Shown here: piece after piece, positions 41,768 through 53,734 of the stretch
Layout of the letters: every line of letters starts with the position of its first letter
Position numbering within the stretch: the first letter of the stretch is position 1
Assembly: GCA_900618795.1 (NCBI GenBank)
Contig: UYJD01000021.1
Coordinates: 96,129 to 160,128 of the forward strand
DNA: 64,000 nt
DNA from: Cyanodermella asteris
Taxonomy: Eukaryota; Ascomycota; Lecanoromycetes; Ostropales; Stictidaceae
Direction of reading: 5' to 3'
Made by a program: the position numbers and the translations under genes
The notes under the pieces: model-generated
Seen by the model: only the letters and a program-made list of their open reading frames with translations
Told to the model about the DNA's origin: nothing
The model's database searches: none

Positions 41768-42970
41768 GGTGAAGGAGATAGGTGATAGAGCAAAAGAAGC
41801 ATGGACGGGTCAGGAACATAGGAGAGGAAACTCAGCGTCAACATAAAGGAACTGAAGACACCTCTCAGCGACGCTTCCTCACGGCGCCGGATTCGATTCT
41901 CCCAGCTCGCACGGATCAAAACGGTGGCTGGCGGTCGCTCTTCCAAGCCACGCCTCGTCAGAAGTGGAGAAAGCTTCGAGCAACATGGATTACTTGGTAA
42001 CAAGGTGCATGGTCGGGAGCAAAGGGGCCAGTGATAGCGAGCGATCCGTGTTACAGGCCGAGGAGCCAAGCTGGAGATGGAGGTTGATGGAGATGCCGTG
42101 GAGGGCGAAGGATGACGATCAGGTGCCACAAAACGTTAGAGCGGACCATAGCTGCGGTGCCGACGTTCTGAGAAACATCGTCGATCACGGCGAGACAGGA
42201 AGGTGGGCTTGTGAGGGGATCGCGGTCGGAGCAGCGGGATATGATTTTAACGCGATGAAGTGTCACGAGAGCATCCTCGGCTCGCCGGGCGACGTCCTTC
42301 AGGAACTATTGCCTTTCTATGTGGCCAGCCTGCCCCTTCTGAACTCCTTATCTATTATCTATAAATGTGTAGGTTTGTGATGCCTGCAGAGGCCCAGTCC
42401 TCGTCCCTCATGCACGATGCTAGCATCGGAACTTACCTTTTGTTGACGTACAGACCCTGCTGTCGACCGCGGAGACTGTTTTGTACGTACACATATCGTA
42501 GAGCAGGCTGAGGAGCATTTTCTCTCACAGAGTGATACTGCTGTACTGACAAAGCCTGATCGCAAGCATCTGCGCAGATCCTCGGTGTGGACTGGTGTAA
42601 ATTGATTCAAATTCGAACCTGAAAGGGTCGTTATCAGGACTTGACGCGCCGATGATTCTGTGGCTGAGTGAAACGTTGAACCAGCCCGCCTATGGGCCAA
42701 CGCGTTTGCGCCCAATCTTCAACGCCCTGAGCGCTAAAATGCTTGAACCTACGCCACTATTGATCGTGCAACGGATATCTCCGATGGCTGATAGTGTGAC
42801 CAACATTAGTACTCATGACCTCCAAGGCTTTGATGCATTCAGGATGTCGGCACAGCCGTGGCGTAGTATAGTTTTGCAGCTTTCTATTCCGCTTATCACG
42901 CATACCGCAAGCTCGTGCGTGCTCATACCCCGACATGCATGCGACTTCTAGCAGGAAAGTGACCCCACTC
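41768..42970. other. Intergenic region, 1.2 kb, no supported gene
   Basis: The gap lies between the sedolisin 5' end and the alanine aminotransferase 3' end, so it includes the sedolisin promoter. ORFs up to 176 codons (41599-42129 minus) overlap the sedolisin gene and are shadows. No repeat or RNA gene is seen. Confidence 0.4.
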
Positions 42971-44443
42971 TCATCTGAACTCCTCAAAGAACTTCTTGTG
43001 GAAGTCCGTGATCCTACCAACCCAGTCTGTGCCGGGCGCCAAGAAAGTTGTCCTGAAATGCAACGTTCCCTCCCTCTGTCCGAAGCCACTACCAGGAACG
43101 ACACAGACCCCCGTAGCGTCAAGCAACTTTGAGCAGTAGAACTCGTCTGCACCCTTTCCGTCGTCCTTCGCCTTCTGTGCCGCCTTCTCCGGCAGCTTGA
43201 TACTAGGGAACAAGTACATGGCACCCTGTGGCTCTGGGCACTCGACACCTTCCATCTGGGAAAAGGCCTTGTGAAGTGCTGTGGCACGTTCCTGGAGGCC
43301 TTTGTAAATGCCGTTATACTCTTCGTTGTATTGCTCGTATGAGGGGTCACCAGGCTGAGGTGGGTTCACCATGAGCTCGACAGCGCACTGGCCGGAGACG
43401 GGTGGGCAGAGCTGAATGCTGATGAACTTGGACATCTGGGCGACAACTTCCTCGTCAAACCCGATGAGCTCCATGTACCCGCCCCGGTGGCCGCATTCGC
43501 CGACCATGCCCTTGGATGTGCTGTGCAAGGACGCAAGCTCAACATGGTCGTACTCGCCCGGGCTAGCCTTCTGGAGGTCTCGGAGACCCTTCTTGAAGGA
43601 TGTGAACTGGCCCTTGAAGATGTTTGTCTGATAGACCTCGTCACCAATTACGACAAGGCCTTCCTTGGCAGCAAGCTTGAGGACCGCCTCGATGTCTTGG
43701 GGCGGGAGAGAGGCACCAGTTGGGTTACCTGGGTTGATGACAACGATGGCTTTGACGTCGGTGCCCTCTGACCGAGCTTTGGCCAGTGCAGACTCAATTT
43801 CCTTGATGTCCAGCGACCACTCTTTGCTCTCATCGAGATAGTATGGAGCAGGTCGAGCGTTCAATACGGCCAACGATGCGGTGTACAGGGGGTACTGAGG
43901 AATGGGAATGAGGATGCCGGTCTCGGGCGTAGCACAAATCGTGTTCATGAGGGTATTGACAGCCGAGCTGGCACCTCCTGATAGAAATATGTGGGTCCAG
44001 TCTGCTGAGTATCCATCTCGCTTTTCGATGAATTTGGCCACACTCTTTCGTACTTCCGGCACACCCTGACTTTGACTGTAAGCTCCCACGCTACCGATTT
44101 CGGTCAATAGGTGTTTCGCCCTGGCGACAGCATCCTCCTTGTATCCCAAGCTCTTGGTTAGGACCTCTGGATTGTCAAGTAGGGGCGGGTATTCGAGTAA
44201 GCTGAGAACTTGACGGAAGAAAGTGATTGGCTTCTGGTCCAATTGTTGCGGGTTACCAATGTTGGCAGAGATGACGGTATCGAAGGGCAATGAGCCCTGA
44301 CCTTCGTCCTTCAATTGCTGTCTGTACTTCTCACTGCGAGTCGGGAGCTCGCCACGAACGGCATACTTTGCGGCAACAATGTGCTGATTGATGTTGTTGA
44401 TATTCAGGACGGGCTTCTTGGTGGCGCCATTTGCTTGTGACAT
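42971..44443 (-). CDS. ALT1: Alanine aminotransferase
   Basis: This PLP enzyme swaps the amino group between alanine and 2-oxoglutarate to give pyruvate and glutamate. The ORF from the ATG at 44443 encodes 490 aa and matches the family throughout: NINNINQHIVAAKYAVRGEL, VISANIGNPQQLDQKPITF, GAYSQSQGVPEVRKSVA, the substrate-binding VINPGNPTGASL, the PLP-binding Lys in HSTSKGMVGECGHRGGY and GSGFGQREGTLHFRTTFL. The frame stays open to an ATG at 44716 (581 aa), but a TATATAT element at 44517-44523 lies only about 75 nt upstream of the 44443 ATG and falls inside that extension, so the shorter start is preferred. The short in-frame stretch before Met ends LQTRLPASPVFVKHQRSI, which is rich in Arg/Lys and lacks acids, like a mitochondrial presequence, so dual targeting is possible. 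Confidence 0.93.
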   Translation of the reverse strand: MSQANGATKKPVLNINNINQHIVAAKYAVRGELPTRSEKYRQQLKDEGQGSLPFDTVISANIGNPQQLDQKPITFFRQVLSLLEYPPLLDNPEVLTKSLGYKEDAVARAKHLLTEIGSVGAYSQSQGVPEVRKSVAKFIEKRDGYSADWTHIFLSGGASSAVNTLMNTICATPETGILIPIPQYPLYTASLAVLNARPAPYYLDESKEWSLDIKEIESALAKARSEGTDVKAIVVINPGNPTGASLPPQDIEAVLKLAAKEGLVVIGDEVYQTNIFKGQFTSFKKGLRDLQKASPGEYDHVELASLHSTSKGMVGECGHRGGYMELIGFDEEVVAQMSKFISIQLCPPVSGQCAVELMVNPPQPGDPSYEQYNEEYNGIYKGLQERATALHKAFSQMEGVECPEPQGAMYLFPSIKLPEKAAQKAKDDGKGADEFYCSKLLDATGVCVVPGSGFGQREGTLHFRTTFLAPGTDWVGRITDFHKKFFEEFR

Positions 44444-45247
44444 GATGCTGCGCTGATGCTTTACGAAAACCGGTGACGCTGGCAAACGGGTCTGCAGAAA
44501 ACCCAGATGAGTTGTGTATATATGAGAAGCTATAGAGGCGGAAAGTATTTCACCATGCGCGTGCAGGCTCAAGCAAGATGCAGATCCCGAAGAAAACAAT
44601 TTCCTCGCCCGATGGAAGTGATGATGATGCACAAGATCAGCCCCACCAGCGGCGAGCGGCGTGCAGGCGGCGGAACCTTGTAAGCCTCTCACGCCTGTCA
44701 TTCCCCGATGTCGCATCGCTTTGATGACTTCGCTTCGACAGTGGGAGCAACTGACGTGGAATCAATGACCGCTGCAGCATACCTGTATCATGGAATTGGA
44801 AGACGCCGGCTCTCGAGGCAACCCGCTGCAGCTGGAATGGTGGGGAAAACAGGTGGCTAGTCGGCACGGCATCGAACAGGCTGGGAGACTGACTACTCCT
44901 TCCTGCCCTCGCAGACGGTGTAAGCATTCTTCCTTGCAGGATTGCAGCACAATTCCCGAGGGGTCGGCGCTCGTGACCGCCCCTGGGATACTTGCTTTTC
45001 ACTGGATGGCAGGCTAATCTGTGCATGCTTGTCCTCCCGCCGTCAGGCCACATGCAGCAAGTGTGCCAGTGCATCGTTCCTTTTGCAACTGTGCTCGGCG
45101 ATTTATCAGTATTTACCTACTTATGCTATGGCAGCAAAACCCATCTCGGTAGCGACTGTCCGAAGATGTGTTCGTCTGCAAGGTATACTCCTCAAACTTG
45201 AGCTTCTACATTCGACCGCTTTTTATTTCCCGCAAATATAACATCCT
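44444..45247. promoter_or_regulatory. Upstream region of alanine aminotransferase, with TATA box
   Basis: The 0.8-kb gap lies between two minus-strand genes. A TATATAT sequence at 44517-44523 sits about 75 nt before the preferred start codon of alanine aminotransferase and reads as a TATA box on the minus strand. ORFs on either strand (for example 44790-45017 plus) are short and featureless. The region at its right end also holds the 3' end of the Zn2Cys6 gene. Confidence 0.5.
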
Positions 45248-47670
45248 TCAGATAGTGATCCCAGCTCGTTTACGGGCCCGCTCAACGTCGTCACACATAT
45301 CGAGAAACGTGTCTTGCGTCAGTAGTTCACATATCCGCTGCTCGAGTGCTTTTGCCCTAGCCTCTTTTGTTTGCTCTAATGATGCATTGCTTGCCTCATC
45401 ATTGCGTGGCGTTGCAAGCTCTTCTTCGATGTCTAGGGACACCTGACCTCTGGAGGATTTCACCAACTTATCTACTGCCTCTATGACCGAACTCAATGCG
45501 GCTATCTCTGGAGCCTGCACGTCGACTGCATTGCCTGAGGTCGCTTTGGAGTTTTGTGGCCGTCGTATCGGGAGACTGAATGAGACCATCGATGCTTGGG
45601 TGCCGATCGATTGGCAAGTACCTGCCGCCTTGGTCAATGATATAGCTACTGGCTGAATGACTTGACTGTTGGGTCCTTGTGCCGCTTTGGATCGGTTCCG
45701 CTTCGGAGGCGTATAGTCACAAGCCTGGCTCGCTTGCTCACACTTTCCGCAGGTTGGCAACTGCATGTCGCATTTGATTCTTCTCTTTCTGCAAGCGACG
45801 CAGGCATTTGAGGATTGCAGTGGGGCCCGTAGAGGTTGTTCCCGGGGAGTTTCTGTTTCTTCGCTAGCTCCGAGGGCTGCCGCCTGGTGATCCTTCAGCG
45901 ACTGCTCATGTTGGGGCTGAGTTGCATCATCCCTCGCACTCGTTTCGTGTGGAGTGATTTGATCTTCAGGCGTTGCGAACACCAAGACTTTCCCCTGTAC
46001 CGCTTCCTGCCCAGGACCTTCTGTTCTGGGCTTTTTGACTGGTGATTTTTCGGTCGCCTCCGCCTCGTCAATGAAAGCCATCATTGCCTCATCCATCTTC
46101 TTGGACACTGGATCATGTGCCTTTTTTCTAGTTGCTGACTTCTTTGGTTGCTGGCTGGATTTGCCTCTCTTCTTTGTCTGAATATCAGCTGGCGAGGTGG
46201 TTGGTCTGCTGACGGTTACCTGACCAGGGTTCTGCGGTCCTGTAACAAGCTCGGAAGTAACTTCGGGCCCTTTGTCATTGCTCGATGTATCTCGGACTTT
46301 GACTGAAGCCTTCAATGGTGGGAACGGAAGGACTCTTTTTGGTGGTCGCAAATCATCATCCAGAAGCGTGACATTTTGCGTCATCCCAGGATATGCCGGA
46401 GCCGTTGCTGGTCGCCAATCTGACATATGAGTCATTTGATTGACGCCAGCGATCACGGGTTCTATTTGAACGCCTTGTCCTCTAGCATCAAATACGACCT
46501 CATTACGGAGGGGACTTGATTGCTGAAGGAACGTGCGTTGATCCACACCGGGCATGGTTGCAGAATCGCTGATCTGATGAGTCGATATGGCACTGGCCTG
46601 CTCGTCATATTGGTGTGTCTGAGGTTTTTGCGAATCGACCAGCAAACCTGCCTTACCGGGCTGCGATGTCTGAATCGATGAGGGAGGGGTCGAGAAAGAC
46701 AGCCTGCGCTCGACGGGTCTTTGCTTGAGACGATCCAGCATGGGGCTTGGGAAATGCTGATCGCTCTGGTCATGTAGGCCTCGCTTCGAAAGCAAATCAT
46801 TGGGCGGATAGCTGGAATCTACGGGAACTGTTGGTAGCATCTGCTGGAAGAAATTGGGTTGGTTAAGGCTTGGATGTCGTTGGTGAGAGGGGTAGGAAAA
46901 GTTGCCCACTGGTAAAGAATAGGGCTGACTTTGGCTCTGAGATACTCCATGGTAGATGTCAAGCCGTTGACCTTGGGTTTGAGATGAAGCCAATGGAACC
47001 GAAGCTCCCAGAGAATGTTGATACGTCGGCATTTGCATCTGAATAGGTTCCACTCCTTGGGAGCTCTGCGAATTCAACGAAAGGAGTGGGACTTGCGAGG
47101 CTCCAGGTTGACCGCTTTGCCGTTCACCGGGCTTCGCTGGCGGATCTCGGAGCGTGAGACCGTTCCTTGTGAGCTGCTCGCAGAACTGCTCAAACCCAGT
47201 AGCTGGATCTGGAAGGAACTTGATCTGATTGCGCTTGACCTGGATACGACAATAATCAGCTTTCGGCTTTTTTCCCCCCGAGAACAAAAGCAGTATAAGT
47301 TTACATCAAAATCTTCCGTGGTATACTTGATCGCTACCTGGGGCTTTTTGGCGACCAGATTCAATTTGGCGTCGGCCTCACCGCCGGCCTTGCCATTCTT
47401 CTGATCGATCGACGCCAGTTTCAGCAAGTGATCTAGTCGAAGCTGTTCCATCTCCTGTCCATCGTGGATGACCTTGTAAGCCACGCGTGCTGCTGTGGTA
47501 CCGACATGTGCTTGACCGTACTCGGTGATGACGAAGAACGTCACGTAGGAATTTGATTTGCCTTTGAGGTGGACCCAAAAAGGCTTCCCTTCGTGGTTGC
47601 GGCTGTGGGAATAAGAAAAGCCTTCGATGGGAATAGTGAGGTAGCCACGTTGCTGGTCACCTTGAGACAT
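45248..47670 (-). CDS. Zn2Cys6 protein with a C-terminal cluster and an unrecognised N-terminal domain (2 exons)
   Basis: Exon 1 is 47670-47305, exon 2 is 47239-45248, separated by a 65-nt GTAAAC-CAG intron in phase 0 that rejoins EDFD to VKRNQIKFLPDP. The product is 785 aa. The N-terminal 150 residues look like a folded beta-rich domain (GYLTIPIEGFSYSHSR, KPFWVHLKGKSNSYVTFFVI) that I do not recognise. Residues 160-590 are Gln/Ser/Pro rich and disordered. A GAL4-type binuclear cluster, C-x2-C-x6-C-x6-C-x2-C-x6-C, sits late at about 602-629 (CVACRKRRIKCDMQ), followed by basic residues PPKRNRSK. The last 150 residues end in a charged helix. The usual fungal transcription factor domain (middle homology region) is not evident. 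It probably binds DNA in the nucleus, but its targets are unknown and the layout is unusual. Confidence 0.88.
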
Positions 47671-48383
47671 GCTGTAGAGATAGCATACATGAACGGACTA
47701 AAGTGCCATTTGCGGAGCAGAGCGACTGCTGTTAAGAGTGTGTAAGAGTGGTAACAGCATCGTTGATGCTTGTAGAAAGGGGTGTAGGCATCTCAAAATA
47801 GACGCTGAGCAGGGGCCCGAAATTGAGGCGGTGAGCCGATGCGACGGAATTTTTCGACGCCCTGACGATGGATGGTCGATGTGGTTATGCGGAAGGGGCA
47901 GGCGCAACCATGCGGGATTGAGTCGAGGGCGGCAGGCGCGAACGTGCTCGAGATGGCCCAAATCCAGATCTTGGCTCATAGCGCAGGACAAACTCGTTGT
48001 CCACTGCAGCTCGTCGTCAGTGGAACGATCTCGTAAGGAATACGGAGGAAGCCATAGGGCACATTGAGTGGAGCAGACAACTTCGGATGGTCGGTCAGTG
48101 TAATTAGTTCCTTCACTCAGGACTCGGATACAGGCCAAATGCCAGAGATCACGCGGTTCTGCAGTGTGAAACACAGTGGTGCAAATTTCAGATCACGGAA
48201 CAAATAATGGAAGCATAAATGTTCATGGTTCGAGGATTTCGTTTGGATATTGATTTTCCAAATGAGAGACGTAACGTTTTGAGGTATCAGATATGGTCGT
48301 GTCCACATTAAAGCTGCCAAGTAAGTCTTCGATCATCTGTCCGTCCCCAAGAAGTCGCGTGAAAGCTTGACTTCCCACACAAT
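47671..48383. other. Intergenic region between Zn2Cys6 and sugar transporter genes
   Basis: The gap holds the Zn2Cys6 promoter and the transporter 3' end. ORFs up to 158 codons at 47698-48174 minus are featureless. No repeat or RNA gene is apparent. Confidence 0.4.
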
Positions 48384-50301
48384 CTAGTGAGCATGGATAG
48401 CCTGAGCCATCTTCTGCTGGTCGGTAACACCCTCATCCATGGTGAATAGGGGCTCGAGATGGGCAGTCTTGTCGAAACGGACCCAGCGCTTGAACCACCA
48501 AGGCAAGACTTTGAAGACCTGGTAGTGCATGAACTTGCGTGTCGGGACACCAAAGACGTAGTCAAGTTCCTCCAGAGTTCGTTGCTTAGTCTCAGGAACG
48601 AACAGGAAGATCATGATGAACGCAATAATGTTCAAGCCACCGTAGAAGAAGAAGACGCCGTACGTGTGAATTGCACCGAGGAGCAGAGGCAGGGTGATGG
48701 AAAGCACAGCAGCCCAGCCCAAGCAAGTTGCCACCGCCCAGGCCATGCCAACCTCACGATGAGAGAGGGGGAAGATCTCGGCCGAGTATGTGAAAGGCAC
48801 GGGGCCTTCACCAGGTGAGTAGAAGGCGGCGAAGAGGTAGATGAAGAGAGAAACAACGCCAAGCTTGACGTGTCCCATGCTGTCGGGAATGAATGTTGCA
48901 CCACCAGCAGCGAACAGAGACCATGCCATTTGAGGGAAGGTGAAGAGGAGCAGCGCACGTCGTCCGAATGTGTCGATGGTCCAAACGGCCGGGAAGGCAA
49001 ACACAAAGTTCACCAATCCGAACCCCCATGACGCGAGGAGGACGTGCAAAGTGTCTTCGTGTCCAACTTCCGCAAAAATGGTCGATGAATAGAAGGCGAT
49101 AATGTTGATACCGCACATCTGTTGCGCCAACATGACTGTGAAGGAGGCGAAGGTTGCGCGGCGCACACGAGGGATGGTGAAAAGCTCAATGAAGCGGGTT
49201 ACGTAGTTAGACTTGGACAGGAACTCGGCCTCGGCGGCAATCTGGGCGTGAATGTAGTAAAGGTCACGAGCAGCCTGTAGAGGAGTGTTACGCAGCCTCA
49301 GCAAGGATTGGTAGGCGTTCCTGTATCGGCCCTTCTTGATGTACCACCGGGGCGATTCCGGACAGAAGTAAACGCCAATGACAAGCGGCAGTGCTGGGAT
49401 GAAGGCAGAACCAAGCTGAAGTCTCCACGAGATAGCGCCCGTGTTGTACACTGCCAAATTGGCTGTGGTTCCCAAGAAAATACCGAACGCAGTCCACATT
49501 TGCCAGGACATGACCAGTCCACCTCGAACGGAAGCAGGACAGTTCTCGGCGGCGTAAATTGGAACAGTCGAAGCCTTGGCGCCCATGCCGATTCCGAGAA
49601 GCAGGCGTGTAACGAAGAGCTGCTGCCAGTTTTGCGAAACGGCAGAGCCGATGACAGAAAGCAAGCAGAAGACGGCAGAGAAGAAGATGGTACCACGGCG
49701 GCCGATGTAGTTGTTCAGGGGATCGGACAACCAGCAACCCAAGCCTGCAGAGGCAATGTAGGGTCCACTGTTGACGACACCGACAAGGAGCTGGTTGTAT
49801 TGGGAGTCATTCTCAGGGACACCAAATGCCATGGGCCACGAAAGATTGGCACCGTTGCTGCCAGTCTGATCCCATCCCTGCACGGCAGCGCCGATGGAGC
49901 AGAGAATGATAGTGAAGTACAGCTTGTATGGTTGTCTCCACTTGTGAAGAGTCTCGTTGCGCAGCGCCTCGCGCTCGTTGTCGTCGAGTTCGGCAACCTC
50001 CTCGAACAGGTCGGGCTGCTGGGCAACAAAGGCACCCTTCTGCAAGAGAGCGGTCTCTTCGACCATGCCGACCTCCTTGGCAAAGGTCGCAACTTCAGCA
50101 GAAAGCTCCTCGCGTGACTTGCCAGCAAGAGGGTTCTGGATCCTGGATCCAAGTCAGTATCTTTCCACGATTTACCGGCGACCACACTCTAGCTTACTTG
50201 GCTGTGACGTTGTTGTTCAGTGAAACGGAGTTGCCGCGTCCAATTTCCATGTCGTCGTTGGCATGCTTCTCGACCTGTTCGGCCGAAGCCTTCTCAGACA
50301 T
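48384..50301 (-). CDS. MFS sugar transporter (2 exons)
   Basis: Exon 1 (50301-50198) encodes [20 protein letters not shown] and on, and exon 2 (50142-48384) completes a 620-aa protein after a 55-nt GTAAGC-CAG intron. The acceptor sequence carries a tandem GGATCCAG repeat. Using the second AG would shift the frame, so the first is used. A long polar N-terminus of about 100 residues precedes twelve membrane helices. Sugar-porter signatures are present: [30 protein letters not shown], the [16 protein letters not shown] loop, [32 protein letters not shown] and [19 protein letters not shown]. The substrate (hexose, disaccharide or polyol) cannot be told from sequence alone. It acts at the plasma membrane for uptake. 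Confidence 0.95.
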
Positions 50302-52865
50302 GATGGGCAAGGCTGGCGTGGGAAACTGGCGTGGAGCCTCGTTAGAGTTAGGTTTGGCTGATCCCGGCGATCACGGGGACTGGAATGCTGGAGAAAGAAC
50401 GGCTCGACGTGTCTAGCAAAAGACAGATGAGTCGTTCGCAACAAGTAGGAACGAGAGGTTGAAGAAGCGACAGGTCACAGCCGTTGCGGGGGTAGAGGAA
50501 GATTATGTAGGGAGCTCGAGGCCGTAGGGTGTGAAGCGGGAGCCGGGGGAGGCACAGGCGGGATCTGATTGATGAGCGGCACCAATGAAGCTGGGATGCT
50601 GGATCGCCTTCTTCCCTCGCCTGGACAATGGACGCTTACTCGGCTTCGACTGGCGTGTATGACTGCTGGCCAATTGCGGGCCGCCGTGCTTGTGAAGGTG
50701 CAGTGCGGCGATTGGGCGTTGATGAAGACGAGGGCTCAGCTCTGGCACGCGGAAAGGTGGTCAGCGCACGAGAAGGCTGTTGGCTGGTGTACGAAGTCTG
50801 GTTCGACCCAGTTCTCGACGCGCAAAGTCACTTTGCAACTGCGGCGCGGTCTGGAGAAATGAGGCCCTGGCGGTCTTGGTGGCCCTGGGTGCGGCGTCGA
50901 CAGGGATGCGAGGCTTTGCGAGCCGTGTCCCGACGGCGGACGTGTTGCAGCAGGAAGTACACTAACCAAAGACAAATCAGTGCTGGATGAGCAGGAACTT
51001 CTGCGCCAGAACGATTCGCTGATGGTGGCAACACGAGGCCGAGAAATTGTCTTGGATGGCAGGACGGAAACAAGGCAAAAAGCTCCAGGTTGAGGGCGGG
51101 CTGATTCACCGGCTTCTTATGCGTGTGAGGTTCCATTATTATTATTATAAGTTACTCTGAACGCCCAAGTTGCCGTGTACACACAACGCATATACGATTT
51201 CCATGTACTTGGTCAGACATTTGGCCGTTTACAAAGGTAGTTGTGCGACAGTGACCCGGCCCAGGGCCGTGTCAGGGTAGGAGGATGCTATTGTCAGGGG
51301 CAACGTCCGTTCGCCAGGAATGCTGGCAAGAGTGCTTCACATCGTGTTGCGGATATCGTTGCATGTGTTCATGATGGCCTGCAAGCAGTGAGGCTTCGAT
51401 AGCTGTTCTGGCCCACGGTCGAACTAACATCAAGACTCCACCGCGAGCGACAGGTAAACCAAAGCCCCTCCGATCAGATGGCCGAGCTTTCTGCTGGCTG
51501 CTGGCTGGCTGCAGGGCTCCGCCACCGTCTAGAAAAGTGAAAGTCACCCCGGACCTTCGACCGCCTTGCCTGAAGCGTCACATTCATTATTCATCGTTCT
51601 TGCATGTTCGACTTGTCGCGATCAAACGATCTCTCCGCCTCCAAGGCCGTAGCGTAGAGATGTGCTGCGAAGTACGCTGCTCAGTCTCGTGAGTTGCTGC
51701 GGGGCGATTCCCCAACTTCTCCAGAAAGATTGTCGCGGACATGGCCGTCTGGGGTCGCCATCCAGCATCAGCTGCGGGCCCACGAATCCTGCAAAGGAGC
51801 TCCATGGTTGAGCAGCCAAGACCTGTTCCCACCATCCCCGCTGATAGTTGAAACGCCTCCAGGCCCACTTGAGCAAATGTGTTTGCAAACATGAATACTG
51901 TGATAGCAGTGTCCAGGCCGATAGTAATGACCGAGGAACAAAACCAATAGACTAATGCTGGCATATGAGAAAGGGTCGGAATATACCCTGGAGCAGCATC
52001 TACAATCTACACAGTAAACAACTTCGAGAGTGTTTGGAGAAACATACTCTCAGGCCTCAACGTTGTGAAGAGAAAATTACGGTGTGGCGATTGGATGTAT
52101 ACACAGGACGCCATCAGAGTATAACACTTTGCGGGCACATATTCAGCCCCAGAGGCAGCGGAGCGAGCCAACTCGCAATCGCATGCCGCCTCCGCCACTC
52201 ACTGTCTTGCAAGGCTGTCCCGTGCTTCTCTCGTGACCTTGCGCCCGGATCAGAACTTCTCAACAACCGTGTTGCCCATCAGAAACAGTCTCGAGACGCC
52301 TGGGGGGCAGTGTCTGGGTGTGGAACGCGGGGCCCCGGGGGTTTTCCAGCTGACATGCGACCTCAAGCTGCTGGAGGATCATCATCCCAGAGGATGGAGG
52401 ATTGCAACGCTTGCCGCCCTTGGCCGTGCCCCCCGATGCGCCACATCCAGACGCCATTTCAAGGCTCGTGGCGACGATGCCAGCCCGTCGTCATTCGCGT
52501 TACCGCCATCCGCCGTCCATGCCGGCTGGTCATATGACAGCCTCGTCATTGATGTTGACCGCCGATTGCGGCGTTTCAGCTGCAAGATCACGGCCCTGGT
52601 GTGAAAAAGAACTTGTGGCGCGAGAGCGAGAGCGAAATCGATCACTGTGCTTTGCAGGAAGCTGATCTCACGGTTATGATCCGCCCAGCTTGCGGGTCCT
52701 GTGGTTCGTCGCTCGTCAAGCAACGACAAGCCCGGGATCGTTGAGTGCCCAGCAAATTTGCTTGGGCGTGATGACGACCAGTAAGACACAATAAGCAATT
52801 ACCAGCAGTAAAAGCACCTGTGTCGCATCATTGCTCCGCTAAAATCTCTGGTTTCGAACCATTCT

Positions 52866-52900
52866 GGCTCGTGGATCATGCTCACAACAACCACGAAGCC
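52866..52900. repeat. Imperfect stem-loop in the gene-poor region
   Basis: GGCTCGTGG (52866-52874) pairs with CCACGAAGCC (52891-52900), giving nine base pairs with one bulged base and a 16-nt loop. On the minus strand the region also carries a B-box-like GGTTCGAAACC at 52850-52860, but the whole does not fold as a tRNA. It is beside a purine-rich A tract. Confidence 0.5.
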
Positions 52901-52923
52901 AGCCTTTGCAAAACTGTCGCAGC

Positions 52924-52966
52924 GAAAAGAAAGGGAAAAAAAGAAAAAGGAAAAAAAAAAAAGGAA
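52924..52966 (+). repeat. Purine-rich A tract
   Basis: A 43-base stretch made up only of A and G. It is rich in A runs such as AGAAAAAGGAAAAAAAAAAA and holds no other bases. It could be a retroposon tail or simply low-complexity DNA. No direct target-site repeat was found by eye. Confidence 0.6.
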
Positions 52967-53734
52967 CATAGAGCGGCGAGCACATCTCGCCGATAGATGC
53001 CAACGTCTCCACATGAAACCTCTGGCCCACACTTGCCACGCTACGATCAGCACAGGAGCTTGAGAATGGGGTTTCCCCGAGGCACTACGGATCATGGTAT
53101 TTCCTCGACTCTCCAGCTGCCGCATCGGGCGTGTCAAATACGTGCACGATCACAATGATCTCCGTCAGTTTGTGCTCGCGTGTTCGTGGAGAGCGACCTC
53201 GCAGGCACGAGAGATTCTTCAAGATAGGTAGGTGAGCTTTGCGGGACCTTTTCAGATGAACAGATAGTTCTCGTCAGTAGCATGTCCTCAGCTAAACGCG
53301 AAAAAATAATTCCCATACTTTGCCCGTTGTCGTGATTTGGTTTTCTTAGTGCTATCGCTCGGCGGGGCATCTCCAGTCCTGAGGCTTCAGCCCGCTGCAC
53401 ATGGTGGGCCCGCTAGCAGCTTCGGGGTGTCCGATCTTCGAGGTCGAGATCTCAATCGACAAAGATTGACTTGCCGTGTTCAAAGCAGCAGTAGGGATTT
53501 CCAAGCGACCCAGAGACGGGCTGAGATGCCTGTGAATAGTGCTCAATTTGGCGCTGTTTGAGTAGTGTCCTTGGGTTCCGCCTCCGAGCTTACAATGGAG
53601 CCTGCCACTGCTTGGATCACGAATGGCTTCAAGCAATCCGAATCACATTCGGTTCGTTCTCGTCAAGAATGAATTCTTTTACATTGGTGACCAAGTACTG
53701 TGCATTCTCGAACGGTTCTGAATCGGGTTCCCTT

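Noticed and set aside
42971-44716. Extended 581-aa start for alanine aminotransferase at 44716
   Set aside because: A TATA box falls inside the extension and the extra residues do not match the family, so the ATG at 44443 is preferred.
50791-50807. GGTTCGACCCAG run resembling a tRNA B-box
   Set aside because: The preceding 70 nt have no A-box or foldable arms.
51965-52537. 190-codon plus-strand ORF in the gene-poor region
   Set aside because: Random-looking composition, no domain, and a competing ORF on the other strand.
52850-52860. tRNA B-box match on the minus strand
   Set aside because: A and B boxes exist, but only three of five T-stem pairs form and the D-arm does not pair. Kept as a possible decayed unit in the findings.
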